In this document: positions 23,340 to 34,035 of the stretch, piece by piece
Layout of the letters: each line of letters opens with the position of its first letter
Numbering within the stretch: the first letter of the stretch is position 1
DNA from: Euclidia mi
Taxonomy: Eukaryota; Arthropoda; Insecta; Lepidoptera; Erebidae
Length of the DNA stretch: 64,000 nucleotides
Reading direction: 5' to 3'
NCBI GenBank assembly: GCA_944739405.2
Contig: OX123183.2
Coordinates: 94,998,729 to 95,062,728, forward strand
The notes under the pieces: model-generated
Told to the model about the DNA's origin: nothing
Seen by the model: only the letters and a program-made list of their open reading frames with translations
Database searches by the model: none
Program-made: the position numbers and the translations under genes

Positions 23340-25213
23340 GTAATAATAATAATAATAATTGCTTACCAACTTTATATAAACTTCTTACATCCATTTTGAG
23401 ACGAAATTATCTAAACATATATTTGATATATGTGCTCCAATAAGGATCGAGCGAGGTATATTCCAGGGCGATAGTCTGAGTCCTTTGTGGTTTTGTCTGG
23501 CTCTGAATCCCCTAAGTACCTTGTTAGAGGCTTCAGGGCTAGGCTATCGGTTAAGGAGAGGAGGTCATGTTACATCTCACCTCCTTTTCATGGATGACCT
23601 GAAATTATTTGCCCCCAACAATTTTCAACTGACTGCATTACTTAAGGTAACCGAAACCTTCAGTAATTCTATCAGGATGGAATTTGGTGTGGATAAATGT
23701 GCGGTCATGCATGTGAAGAGAGGTAGGATTATGGAATCTGCAGGGATACAACTCTCAGATTCCATACAACTTAGATCCCTCTCCCTAACCGAGACCTACA
23801 AACACCTGGGTATGTCGCAGTCTTTGAATATTTCTGAGACTGACATGAAACATACGTTGCAGGCTCGTTTCTTTGGCCGCCTGAAAAAAGTACTTAACAG
23901 TCTTTTATCAGGTGGCAACAAGGTGCGGGCCTGCAACGGGTGGGCCATGCCAGTCCTAATGTATTCCTTCGGCATACTCAGGTGGACCCAGACGGAACTA
24001 GACGCCCTGGACAGAAAAGTCCGTTCAATGCTGACTGCATCTCGGATGCATCATCCACGCTTGTCGGTGATGAGGCTGTACATCCCGCGGAAATGTGGGG
24101 GTCGAGGCTTTTTATGTGCTAAGACTCTCCATAACTGCGAGCTGTACAACCTCAGAGAATATTTTTTAGGAAGGAACGTGGATGTGCACCGCGATGTAGT
24201 TGCTGTTGATTCAGGACTTACCCCGCTCGCTCTGGCTAAAGAGAACTGGCACAAACCTGCAGTACTTAGTACTGACGACCGAAGAGAAGTATGGAAGGGA
24301 AAGGAGCTGCATGGACGGTTCTAAAGAGCTTTATATGACCCAGATGTCAATTTTAAAGCTTCTGTAGCCTGGCTACGGTTCGGTGATCTCTTCGGAGAAA
24401 CCGAAGGTTTTGTCTGTGCAATTATGGACGAAGTTGTCATGACAAACAACTACCAAAAGTATATACTGAGGGACGGTACGGTTGACATATGTCGGGCGTG
24501 TCACCGGCCCGGAGAATCTCTCAGGCATATAGTGTCCGGTTGTTCGAGTCTTGCCAATGGTCAGTATTTGCACATACACAACCAAGTGGCTAGGATAATC
24601 CACCAGCAACTAGCCCTTAAATATGATCTCATTGGTTCTGAGGTACCGTACTACAGATATGTGCCCGACCCAGTTCTCGAAAATGGTCGTGCACTGTTGT
24701 ACTGGGATCGGTCTATCATTACAGACAGGACTATTGTAGCCAATAAGCCTGATATTGTAGTGATAGACCGAGCAGAGCGACTCGCAATGATAGTCGATGT
24801 CACCATACCACATGACGTCAATCTCGTGAAAGCAGAAAAAGAGAAGGAGATAAAATATTTGGACCTAGCTCACGAGATTGTCGACATGTGGGATGTGGAT
24901 TCGGCTATCATTGTGCCGATAGTCGTGTCGGTGAATGGATTAATCGCCAAGAGCCTCGACCAACACCTAAAGAGGCTCGCACTAGGCAGCTGGATCAAGT
25001 CTTTGATTCAGAAGGCGGTTCTTCTCGATACGGCGCGCATCGTGAGGAAGTTCCTTTCTCTGAGGCCCTAACCACCGGTGGCTTGGTCCCTGTACCCGAC
25101 ACCAGTGGGTTTCCGTGGTCCTATTTTATATAGTTAAATTTATTTGATATATTAGGTTTAATTATGTAAAATGTGACTTTGAGAATACTGTTTAATAAAG
25201 AGAATAATAATAA
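23340..25213 (+). mobile_element. Dong-like (R4-clade) LINE lying in TAA repeats
   Basis: A (TAA)n tract at about 23340-23359 precedes the element, and the 3' end at about 25200 runs into (AAT)n. Coding content is a reverse transcriptase followed by a C-terminal zinc knuckle and a restriction-like endonuclease, the architecture of R2/R4-type LINEs. Dong of Bombyx is known to insert in TAA repeats, which fits the flanks. The copy is 5'-truncated. It also has an internal gap near 23420: CLPTLYKLLTSI is encoded just upstream in another frame, while the next block is already GIFQGDSLSP. Confidence 0.75.
23424..25071 (+). pseudogene. Reverse transcriptase / restriction-like endonuclease of the Dong-like LINE
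   Basis: The protein would reverse-transcribe its own RNA at a cut genomic target. Visible motifs in order: GIFQGDSLSPLW (RT block), FMDDLKLFA (active-site Asp pair, about 23590), GKHL-type thumb region TYKHLGMSQS, PRKCGGRGF, then a CCHC-type knuckle CRACHRPGESLRHIVSGC (about 24493-24546), and the PD-(D/E)XK-like nuclease KPDIVVIDRAERLAMIVDVT (about 24748-24807). One in-frame TAA at 24322-24324 separates two parts that otherwise stay in the same frame. The frame is open upstream from about 23359 but homology begins near 23424. No native start remains. It is non-functional because of truncation, the deletion and the stop. R2-like alternatives are less likely given the TAA flanks and the absence of rDNA. 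Confidence 0.8.
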
Positions 25214-25214
25214 T

Positions 25215-25461
25215 ATTCTACCACATACACACATCACCGTCTAGTCCCAAACTAAGCAGAGCTTGTGTTATGGGTACTAGATAATGGATAAACATACATA
25301 TATACATTTTTTTTGTAAATACATACATATTATACATAGAACCACCCAGACCAAGACAAACATCCATGTTCATGCACACAAATGTTTGACTTGAGCGGGA
25401 ATCGAACCCGCGACCATCGGCGTAGCAGTCGCTTACACTCCCGCTGCGCCAACCGGTCGTC
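25215..25461 (-). mobile_element. tRNA-derived SINE, family A, copy 3 (minus strand)
   Basis: On minus the head reads GACGACCGGTTGGCGCAGCG with B-box GGGTTCGATTCC, and the 3' end GTGTGTATGTGGTAGAATA. The 3' end abuts the (AAT)n tail of the Dong-like LINE, so the two retroposons lie tail to tail across one microsatellite. Confidence 0.8.
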
Positions 25462-26812
25462 AAGTGTTTGTAAAGTCCCACGCGGGAGTTATTTTTAATA
25501 GAAAATAACAAAAATCATTGATAAGCGATAAATCCGTATATTCTCACGTTCTAAGAACATACAAGAACAAAACAACATACGAGATTTGATCAGATAACAT
25601 GTTTCTACTATAAATAGCTCTTAGTTATTTTTCTACTAAAGCTTCAGCAAGTATTTTGTACATTTTTTATCCATTCGACCGTTGTAAATTTAATGATGTA
25701 TTGTGCGTTACGGATGATACAATTTCCTTTTATGCCAAGTATATACGATTTATTTCCACCAATTGGGATCAGCGTTAAATAATATTATAGCCTGAATATT
25801 TTTATGACCTATAAGTACTTATTCAGTTTATATCTTTGATTTTTATGATCTGGCCTGTAACAATAACTCATTTTATGCAAACAAGAATGGCTGTGTCCAA
25901 GTGTTTATTGTAAATCAATTACCAGGTTGTGCTGTGTCGTAATAATGTATAACGGCACATTTCTTAATATATAATACAATATAAAACATTTACCAGACCC
26001 GACGGATCGAATATTGAATACCAATATGTTGATTTACCAAAAGATAAATAAGCTGCGTAGAGCAGCTACTTAATAAAGAATTTTTATGATAGTATTTTCC
26101 TAGTAAAGACATAAACTAAAGCAAATTTATGACAAAAAAGAGACAATATTATACACAATCAAAAGAAATATGCATTTAAAGATACTAAAAAGTGCTACTT
26201 CTATCCTTTTCTTGCAGAACGATAAATTGCATGAAGTCTCCGCAGATTATTATGAAGATAGGAATCGGTGTCGTTACGATCTGATATTGCTCTAATGTTA
26301 TCTGATCAAATCTCGTTACGGACTCATAGCGCTATCTCTTTGTCTAATTAGCAATATGAAATTTTATTGTAACTCTTAATACAAAAACAATTACAGTTAT
26401 TTCTCTATTACTCTTTTTTCTATTTATGTGTATTATGAGTTTTCGTTTTCGTTTCCTTTGAATATGTAGCGTGTCGCCTTGATACAATAAAATGTTTAAA
26501 ATTACCTTACCCTTTATTTACTGTCTGTGTTCTGTGACTTACACCAGTGTCAGAATAATTAAGTCTATCTTTATGACAGCCGCGACTGACGTATTAACGT
26601 GCTTTTTTCCCTTTTTTATAGTAATAGCACAGTCAAATAATCCATACAGTCGTTCGACGAACGCGTCTAGACGGGTCAATCGTGCAGGGGGCAAGAGGTG
26701 AGACGCGGGAAGAGCGGTACCTACTTACGTGTGTCGCCTTAGTTCCCAACTAGGTACATATTTTTGGGGGCTGGCACGTGCTTGTTTTTGTTCGTTACTT
26801 ATTTATTTGCTT
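25462..26812. other. Nothing recognised
   Basis: 1.35 kb of AT-rich sequence. The frames at 26492-26701 and 26729-26917 show no family motif. Confidence 0.4.
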
Positions 26813-27164
26813 AGCGTCGATAGCCGAGTGGATATACCAACAGACTGCCATGCAGAGGGTATCGGGTTCGAATCCACGGCGCGCACCAATGACTTTTCGG
26901 AGTTATGTGCGTATTGAATGGTTCATTATCGCTTTTAAGCCGTCGGTCCCGGTTGTCATGAAGATCTTTGACAGTCGTTACAGGGCGTCAGTACCTTCTA
27001 AATAAACTGACACTAGTCTAAACCATGGAATATCGCTATCCCTTCGGGTTGCGGAGGTCAGACAGGCAGTCGCTCTGTGGAAAAGCTAATATTCAGCCAA
27101 ATCCGGTTAGACTAGAAAGCGGACCCCAGATTGAAACTGGGATAACGCTAAGAGGATGATGACT
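26813..27164 (+). mobile_element. SINE with family-B head and a different body
   Basis: The head AGCGTCGATAGCCGAGTGG with B-box GGGTTCGAATCC and GACTTTTCGGAGTTATGTGC is SINE-B. After about 26935 the body switches to AAGCCGTCGGTCCCGGTTGT and then a block ending GGATAACGCTAAGAGGATGA. The switch suggests a second SINE-B subfamily or a nested insertion. Confidence 0.6.
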
Positions 27165-28229
27165 TATTTATTTGCTTATGAATATTCATTTAGATGCTGC
27201 ATGCGACTTGTGCTGTGAGACATTGCAATGCTTTATGCTGCTTAAAGATTTAAAGAAATAAGGATTTAAAAAATCTGCGATTTCATCAATTTACTTACAC
27301 CAAAAAATAAAATTTCATTAATTATAATTAAGTATTTAAATTATTTTGAAATGTATTTACCTATAACCACTTAAAATAATATGCACGTACCTACTAATCT
27401 ACTGACATTTTACGATATCTCATGTCTGGCCCAGTCACAGAATAAAGTAGTAATTACTGTGCGTAAACAACAAGGCAGACGTAAGAAAATATGCGTTTTA
27501 AGGAAATATTCGATTCAAGTGTGATTTTAATTTCTTGCAATAAGTACCTAGTATTTTCGTATTAGGTAAGAACCTATCACATATTATTATGTATCTTGGT
27601 AACGGCGCGGCTTAACTCAAAAATAACCATATTTTTGGCCCCCTTTTATAAACCCGACACATGTTCTCCGTAACCTCATAGCCCGGAGACTCATCCAGTA
27701 AATGACCGTGGTATCTATTGCTTTACCTTGCAGTAGATACCACCACCACCAATTTATTTGCACGAAAATAAATCTGCAAAATACTTCATATCGATATAGG
27801 CTCTGCAAGCTGATCCCACGGTTACCCATCCATTAAACGACCGCTATGTCAACCGCTTTATTTTAACTTGGTTTGTATGATAAAGACCAAATGAAAAATG
27901 CTTCATATTCTTAACCGCCTCCCACGACACCTGTGGGATGAAATAGGTGCTGACTGTGTATGCAAAGCTGTCACCGCACGAAAAAATGCTAACTGTTTTA
28001 TAATAATTATTTATCGTTAATTATTGTAATATAATAAATAAGTGGTTTACAGTATAATATTCATGTAACGTAGCAATTGTTATATTTTTTTATAATAAAT
28101 AGACGGCATTTGAATAAGTAGGTATTGTATACATGTGGCAGCCCTAGCCTCCTTACCCTTGTCTAGACGTTGTCGGCTTTTTCTTCGAGATCAAAGGCGT
28201 CAAACTACTGTATGATCTTTATACTGTGG
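27165..28229. other. Nothing firmly recognised
   Basis: AT-rich. A short block near 27912 (CCCACGACACCTGTGGGATG) may belong to the repeat noted at 16050-16090. Confidence 0.35.
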
Positions 28230-28430
28230 TAATAGGCGGCAAACGAGCAGACGAATCGCCTGATGGTAAGTAATTACCGCCGCCCATGGACACAAGCAAC
28301 ACCACAGGAGTCGATGAGATGGGATGAGGGAGAAGGAATAGGGGATAGGGCCTCCGGCACTCTCACTCACCGAACGAAACGCAACAGTTTAGGTACTGTT
28401 ACTTTACGTCGATTTTCTGTGAGAGGGTTA
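28230..28430 (+). repeat. Probable interspersed repeat fragment
   Basis: The tract reading AAACGAGCAGACGAATCGCC, TTACCGCCGCCCATGGACAC and GGGCCTCCGGCACTCTCACT resembles a repeat I remember as common in moth genomes. This is recollection, as no second copy is in the window. It has no coding role. Confidence 0.3.
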
Positions 28431-28489
28431 AAAATTTATTATAAACATACCTTCTAAAAGTCAGTGTACACACCAAGGGTTCAAATGCT

Positions 28490-28821
28490 CTCACCGAAGG
28501 GGTAAGCAGGAGTGTAATATTACACCCACATTTCGCCATGAATATTTAGGTCCCACGTAATAAGGAGCGAGCCTATTGCCGTTACCGGGCACATCACAGG
28601 CCGCCCTTGTGCATTTGATATGTATCTACATTTAAGTTATTTACACCAAATTTGTATAAACATTTGCACAATAAGGCAATTATCTATCTATCTATCTATC
28701 ACTAGACTCCGTGCTGCTACTGCGAATTCAGAAAAACTCAGTAACACTTTGCCCGACCCGGGAATCGAACCCGGGACCTCCGATCAGCAGACGCATACGC
28801 TATCCACTGGACCACGGAGGC
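28490..28821 (-). mobile_element. tRNA-derived SINE, family C, copy 3, interrupted
   Basis: On minus the head is intact: GCCTCCGTGGTCCAGTGGAT, B-box GGGTTCGATTCCCGGGTCGG. The body is split after GCACGGAGTCTAGT by roughly 100 bp of unrelated AT-rich DNA that includes a (CTAT)n tract (28681-28699), then resumes with GTGCCCGGTAACGGCAATAG. The tail is CTGCTTACCCCTTCGG. Confidence 0.75.
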
Positions 28822-30045
28822 AGTAATTAAATGTCGTCAAATCAAATAAATTGAATAAATGTCGTAAAAAAAGGTATGACATTATTATCTAGATTCATAC
28901 TATTACATACTATAGCTTCCGTTCTCTGAGTATCTACGTGCATTAAGAGACTACAGGTAAGCGGGGCGATAAATAAAATTTAATGTTTTTCTTGAGGCGA
29001 AATATATTTCTATTTTTATGCCCAGCTTTTGGTAAAAACTTACATTCCGTTGTTATATAGGTAGTGTAAAAGAGACAACTAGATGACTCTTCAAAATTCT
29101 TCATTAGTGTTGCAAAAGAATCGTTGTGAAATTCTGGCGTATTTGTTTTATATTGTAAAGTGGGTTGCTTTTCTTTACCTCACTTAATCTGGACTTGAAA
29201 GACCTTAAGTTAAAGTTTTGTTTTATCGATAGCTATTTTGGGATCATTTTTTTCATAGGAACTCCATAATACAAATTCACTGAATCATTAATAACTAAAA
29301 TCTGCTATTCTAAATAACGAAGACAAAAAAGACATTTCAAACTGACAATCTTAATCTTTCATGTCACGTCAAGTTCCTTAAATAAATTGAAGATTCGATA
29401 TTAAAAGCAAATTTAACTTGTTCATTAACGACAGTCATGGATTTGTTAATTTACAGTTTCAACATTTCTGAGTTCCTTGGCATTCAGGTTAGTCTTGTTT
29501 ATTTAATACAGGAACAGTCTAACACCGTTTTAGGGCTGTTCATCAAGAATGTTTCTCTTAGTTATATTAGCTACTGAATAATTTCAGCTTCTAGGAAAAT
29601 TTTAATACCATTTATTATAATATTTGGCCTTGACCGTAAAGTATTTCAAATACTTTATATTTAAATTGGGAGTTCTATATTCGTGTAGTTAAGAATTCAA
29701 TTTTTAAATTAACATTTAAATAATAAATGTTTTGAAACTATACAAGTTAAATAATATAGGTACCGGGATCATCGTGAAGGTTATTGAAAGAAGGCTCATT
29801 AACAGTTATTAACGGAAGTCCAAAAGGATCTTGTCAGTAATTGGAGTTGACACAATTTGAACTTCGACCTTTTAATCAGTCCACGCCCTTAGTCGTTCGG
29901 CCTATTGTCACTTTAATTGAGTACTTAGAGGAGTCAAATACTCCTTAAAAAACACCTTTAGAAAGCGGCATCGAATGAAAGGTGAGCTTTTTTTATTCGA
30001 CAGTAAACATTTTGCAATATTTAAATTTATTTTAAATATTGTAAA
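28822..30045. other. Nothing recognised
   Basis: 1.2 kb AT-rich sequence. No upstream Penelope-like RT domain was recognised before 30048. Confidence 0.4.
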
Positions 30046-30047
30046 GC

Positions 30048-31190
30048 CTGGGTCAAGGAACATATCGCAGCTGTGAAAAATCGACAAGTAACTAAGTCCG
30101 CTATAGCTGAACACTTATTGGAGTTTGGACCAAACCACTGGATACAAACTACATCAACCACAAGTCTTGACCACCGAACGTCACTATTACTCCAGGATAG
30201 AGCGTGAAGCGGTTGAAATAAAAAAAACAAGAATTTCAACCAGGAGGATGGATTTAGATTATCAACAACTTCGAATCCAGTCATCAATAAGTGTAAACAC
30301 CGCCGCAATGATACAAACTCAAGAGTGTGTAGATGTAATTAGTGTAGTTTGTCGAGGTACCGACGGTGCGGTTAAAAACAAAAATAAAAATCAAGTGAGG
30401 GTAGGTGCCCAAACCCGCACAACACAAGGACGGCGCTGGGCCCACCAGTCCCGCCACGACCACGGCTGAAGCAAGTCCCCCCCGTGGGATCTCCACCTTG
30501 TCGTGGTGGGGGGGCTCAGTAACCGTGGATTGGTCACCCGCGGTGAAGCTAAGAGGGATCCAGGAGGGGACGCTCCGCGTGGGCTTGGATGGGCCTGCGC
30601 AGGATGCGTCCAACGGTACGGGTGCGGGGGACAGTTCTGTCTGTCCCTCGCAGTCGGGTGCGGTCGCGGGAGGAGAGGCGTGTCGGTGTTGCGTTGCCGC
30701 GCGCCCTATCTCCCGCGACCAAATGGGGGCGCATCATTCGATGCGTTGCGGTGGGGCCGCAGAGGAAGAGGAGATGCGGTGTTGCGTTGCCGTCCTCCCT
30801 ATCCTCTGCGGCCGCTGGGTGTTTTGGCGGCGGAGTCCAACACCTTAATCCGTCGCCAAGGGGGTTTTGTTCGGGGCCCGCCTGACCATCTGGCGGGCCA
30901 ATACCCGTCGGAGGGTGGCGACGAGTGCTTAGGTGATGCCCCACCCTCCGACACACGGGTACATGGCAGCAGTCGAGGTGGTTTTTAGTGGAAACACCAC
31001 ATACTCCGGCTCTTATTTCCCCCAAGAGTCGGAGATCCGAAGGGATTTTCCACCTCGTAAAACAAAAAAAAAAAAAAAAAAAAAAAAAACGGCTGAAGCA
31101 AGTCAGCCGAAACGTTGGCAAAAACCGAGGTATTTATGCCTTAAAAATATTATTTATCGCGAGTAAGACCCGCTATATAACCTTGTATAA
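30048..31190 (+). pseudogene. Penelope-like element, C-terminal GIY-YIG endonuclease remnant
   Basis: Three frames carry successive pieces of the conserved end of a Penelope-like ORF: KEHIAAVKNRQVTKSAIAEH then LLEFG (about 30055-30125), VLTTERHYYSRIEREAVEIK (about 30165-30224), and NFNQEDGFRLSTTSNPVINK (about 30229-30290). These match the K.H..........SA.AEH, R...R..RE.+EI and N.+.G+.LS..W.P blocks of the GIY-YIG domain. There is a frameshift between 30125 and 30165 and another at the A-run near 30217-30224. The N-terminal GIY and YIG motifs and all of the RT are missing. The distal part is split by the retroposon at 30478-31088 and resumes at about 31105. The domain would nick DNA for target-primed synthesis in an intact copy. 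Confidence 0.6.
30478..31088 (+). mobile_element. 611-bp structured poly(A) retroposon with 16-bp target duplication
   Basis: ACGGCTGAAGCAAGTC occurs exactly on both sides (30462-30477 and 31089-31104), and a run of A from about 31064 ends the insert, so it was retroposed. The interior is strikingly GC-rich and foldable. The 5' end is CCCCCCGTGGG..GGTGGGGGGG. Two 11-bp perfect stems (30662-30672 with 30710-30720; 30755-30765 with 30803-30813) enclose the same loop core CGGTGTTGCGTTGCCG. More inverted repeats follow (GCCCGCC/GGCGGGC near 30879, GGAGGGTGG/CCACCCTCC near 30911-30950). No long convincing frame exists. It could be an internally deleted LINE (5' UTR joined to 3' UTR) or a novel SINE. 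Confidence 0.75.
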
Positions 31191-31199
31191 TGTAAAATA

Positions 31200-33700
31200 A
31201 TCGCGAAATTTTAAAATCGTTTAAGAGAAGATGCCTACATATGCCTAGCAGCAGGACAGGCTTACAAACTAAACAGGGATGATGAAGATTAAAGGAGTAA
31301 TAATGGTTTATTTTCATTAACACTAGCTAATAATTTTATTAAAATTAGCATTTATAAACAAATACTGATTGTGATACTTACTGCTTCTTTTTTGTAAATA
31401 AACGCGACGTTCATTCCTGTTAATGGACACGCCGTCCATACAAAGCACTACAAAAATGACTAGACGATTGCTAATTGTATAAACAAAAAGTACTTAAGAA
31501 AGAGAAATGAAAGCTGTTAATTTTTTAAATGAATGAAAGTGATATTACTTTTAGATTGTGAGTCAGCATCTTTGTGAGAAAGATTTCCCCATACTATATG
31601 GGAAAATAAATCAAAATAGTCTCACATGGTACATCCCGGAACAGTGTAGTATTCACGTGAACTATTCACCGCGAAATTCTGGCCACGTCTGTTAATCAAG
31701 TGGGTATTTTAAGTTGGGCCCGTGCATACTTAATTAAATAATTTGCATAATCTTCGTCTGTTAGCCGGGATTGGTTATCCTGTGAGAGTTGCACCAGAGT
31801 TTGTTATACGAAAACAATGTTTAATTGCTGTTTTATCTTATTCGTTTCCCGGAACCTAATTTAGTTTTATTCATAAGGCAAGGGTAATCTCAATCTCGGC
31901 GAGGTTTTACATCACGTACTTTTCATGTTTGAGGATGCTTCTTTCCATTTCCACGTTAAAGAATTACATGGACAAAGCAAGTATACAGTGCCGCAAAATA
32001 AAACTTTGCGAAAGTAATTAATGTTTTAATTTTTGAAAGTTAGTAGTTTTTACTCGTGTTCAGAAGATAAAAGGAACTAGAAACTAGTGTTACAAGGACC
32101 CGTTACCACCACAAGCACGCCATTTAAATAAGACCCAACTTATTAATTATCTACGTTATCTTAACTTAACTTAATAGACTCTAATATTATATAAAATTAT
32201 TTATATCTTAATGGGTAATATTATAATAATTAATCACATTAGTTTATCAAATGTAACGACCTCCTTTATTTAGTAGTTGGACGTCACTGGCCATATTGGC
32301 CGAATGACAGGTGACAATAAAAAACAAAAGCCTGCCCGGCTTTTGTTTTTCTTGGAGAGGCGAATAAGTTATATAGAATGGAGGATGCGAATAAACATTG
32401 TAAATAAGTACACTGAAGTTTAATTATATTCGTCGTCCTGTCGCCTTGCTGCTCGATATCGTACGCCTTGATTTCACGAGGTTTATTTTACTACATTTTC
32501 AGTGCGATGTCCCATTATGTTTTAAAACTTCGCTGACATTTATATGTTTTGCGCTATTGTCTTAATAGAGGTTGTTGAGTAAGTCTTGTATTATGACATT
32601 ATTAGACAACCTTATGACAGATTCACTAGAATATTTGATTGCATTATATTACCATTGTACTGGTTGTAATATGTTGTCATTAAACGTGCTGAATGTCGTT
32701 TATAAAATTTATCAGTATAGCTATGATAAGCTAGATTTCTCGAAAGTCTAAAGTCATTATGCTGTTAGCAAGTAAACCGATAGTTTAGCTGATTATCTTC
32801 TTCCATTGCTGTTGCTACAATATTCTTACAGCTAAGAATAATAATTAGTAATGTTATATGTGTCGTTCACCAACAAGGTGGTAAGTGGTAACAAAGTGGT
32901 AACGAGGCATGAGTAGGATGTAACGGCTGAGGAGAGTTTATTTATGTGTCTCGCTAAAACCCAGGATTGTCCTACTAGATTGGTTTTTGCTTCTACTATG
33001 AGAACCACTGTCATTAAACACGTTCATGACTCTGTTGGAGTTATTGTATTGTACGTTGTCAAGGGACACCTTCGTGGTACATAGGAAAAGTTCAATCGCA
33101 TAGCTAACTATTATAATGTACAACTATAGCTTGCCGTTCCACGTTTCAGAAGCAATCCAGTCATTTAATTAACAATGCCCAAAATCAGATCGTTCCTAAA
33201 CGGCAGCTTAAATCTATAATTCATTGAACTATCCGTATCGGACACAACTTACGGTATAAATCCATTTACAGTCTCATTGCTGGCTGGAGCGGCTGCAATA
33301 TCAAATACACAGGAGTGACGCAGCAATGAATGTCGTGCATAAATTACACACCGCCTCTGATATGTGGCACTCGACCGCTGGTAACGTAATGGCTTTTAAG
33401 CGCAATACCCGTCTATTTTACGGACATTGGCTAAGCTAATTAGTTTGGGCACGAAATGTTTCATTAAGTGGGGATTTACTATGAAGTACTAGCTTTAGTT
33501 TGATTATTTGCGCCTCATTCCCAGAGTACCAGTATTTGGTAATTTATGAAAAACAAAAATTTGTCAAGTCTGTGTTTCTAAGTTTTAGTTTAGTAAGTAT
33601 AACTGCACTGTTCTAAATTAAAGGTATAATATTCATAATTTCGACGTTTACAATTAAGTTAGTGCCGACTGCTGAAAATTAAATCAGCGAATACCTTAAG
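31200..33700. other. 2.5 kb without recognised elements
   Basis: AT-rich. The only structure noted is a small hairpin with 13-bp perfect arms at 32320-32332 and 32338-32350. No coding motif was seen. Confidence 0.4.
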
Positions 33701-33701
33701 G

Positions 33702-33834
33702 GTCGGCACATATCTGACGGAAGATGCGTCGAACTTATCTTCGGTCGCGTCTATTCCGTCGAATAAGTCGGCACACATCTGACGGAAAATGCGTCGAGCG
33801 TATCTACATCGGTCGCGTCTATTTCGTCAAATTA
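33702..33834 (+). repeat. 65-bp tandem duplication
   Basis: Two diverged copies start at 33702 and 33767 with GTCGGCACATATCTGACGGA and GTCGGCACACATCTGACGGA, and both end in TCGGTCGCGTCTATT.CGTC. No function is apparent. Confidence 0.65.
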
Positions 33835-33985
33835 GACCTGCTACATAGCACGTCTAGTCAATTTCTGCGCTTAGCAACTACAGTGCGGTTGCTTTGTATG
33901 ACATTTAATTGTATAACGTCGCCCAACGCGTCAGTCAAAATTCACGTGGTGCGTGATGCGCGCGACGTCGACGATAATAAAGGAG

Positions 33986-34033
33986 AGGCCTAGTCCAGCA
34001 GTGGACTGTTAAAGGCTGATGATAATGATGTAT
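33986..34033 (+). repeat. Probable RTE-type LINE tail
   Basis: AGGCCTAGTCCAGCAGTGGA followed by GGCTGATGATAATGATG resembles the extreme 3' end of lepidopteran RTE LINEs, where QQW codons are followed by a GATGAT tail. Too short for a firm call. Confidence 0.35.
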
Positions 34034-34035
34034 CG

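Noticed and set aside
23424..25071. R2 rDNA-specific element
   Set aside because: No 28S rRNA sequence flanks it; TAA-type repeats do, which fits the R4/Dong group better.
28681..28700. CRISPR-like or satellite array at short CTAT, TATG and GAT runs
   Set aside because: These are simple microsatellites or SINE tails with no spacer-repeat organisation, in a eukaryotic context.
30503..31121. Several 100-190-codon frames on both strands of the GC-rich retroposon
   Set aside because: All overlap the structured insert, are open in several frames because stop codons are rare at high GC, and show no domain.
32320..32350. Hairpin with T-run resembling a bacterial terminator
   Set aside because: The window is eukaryotic and nothing transcribed was recognised upstream; the hairpin is short and isolated.
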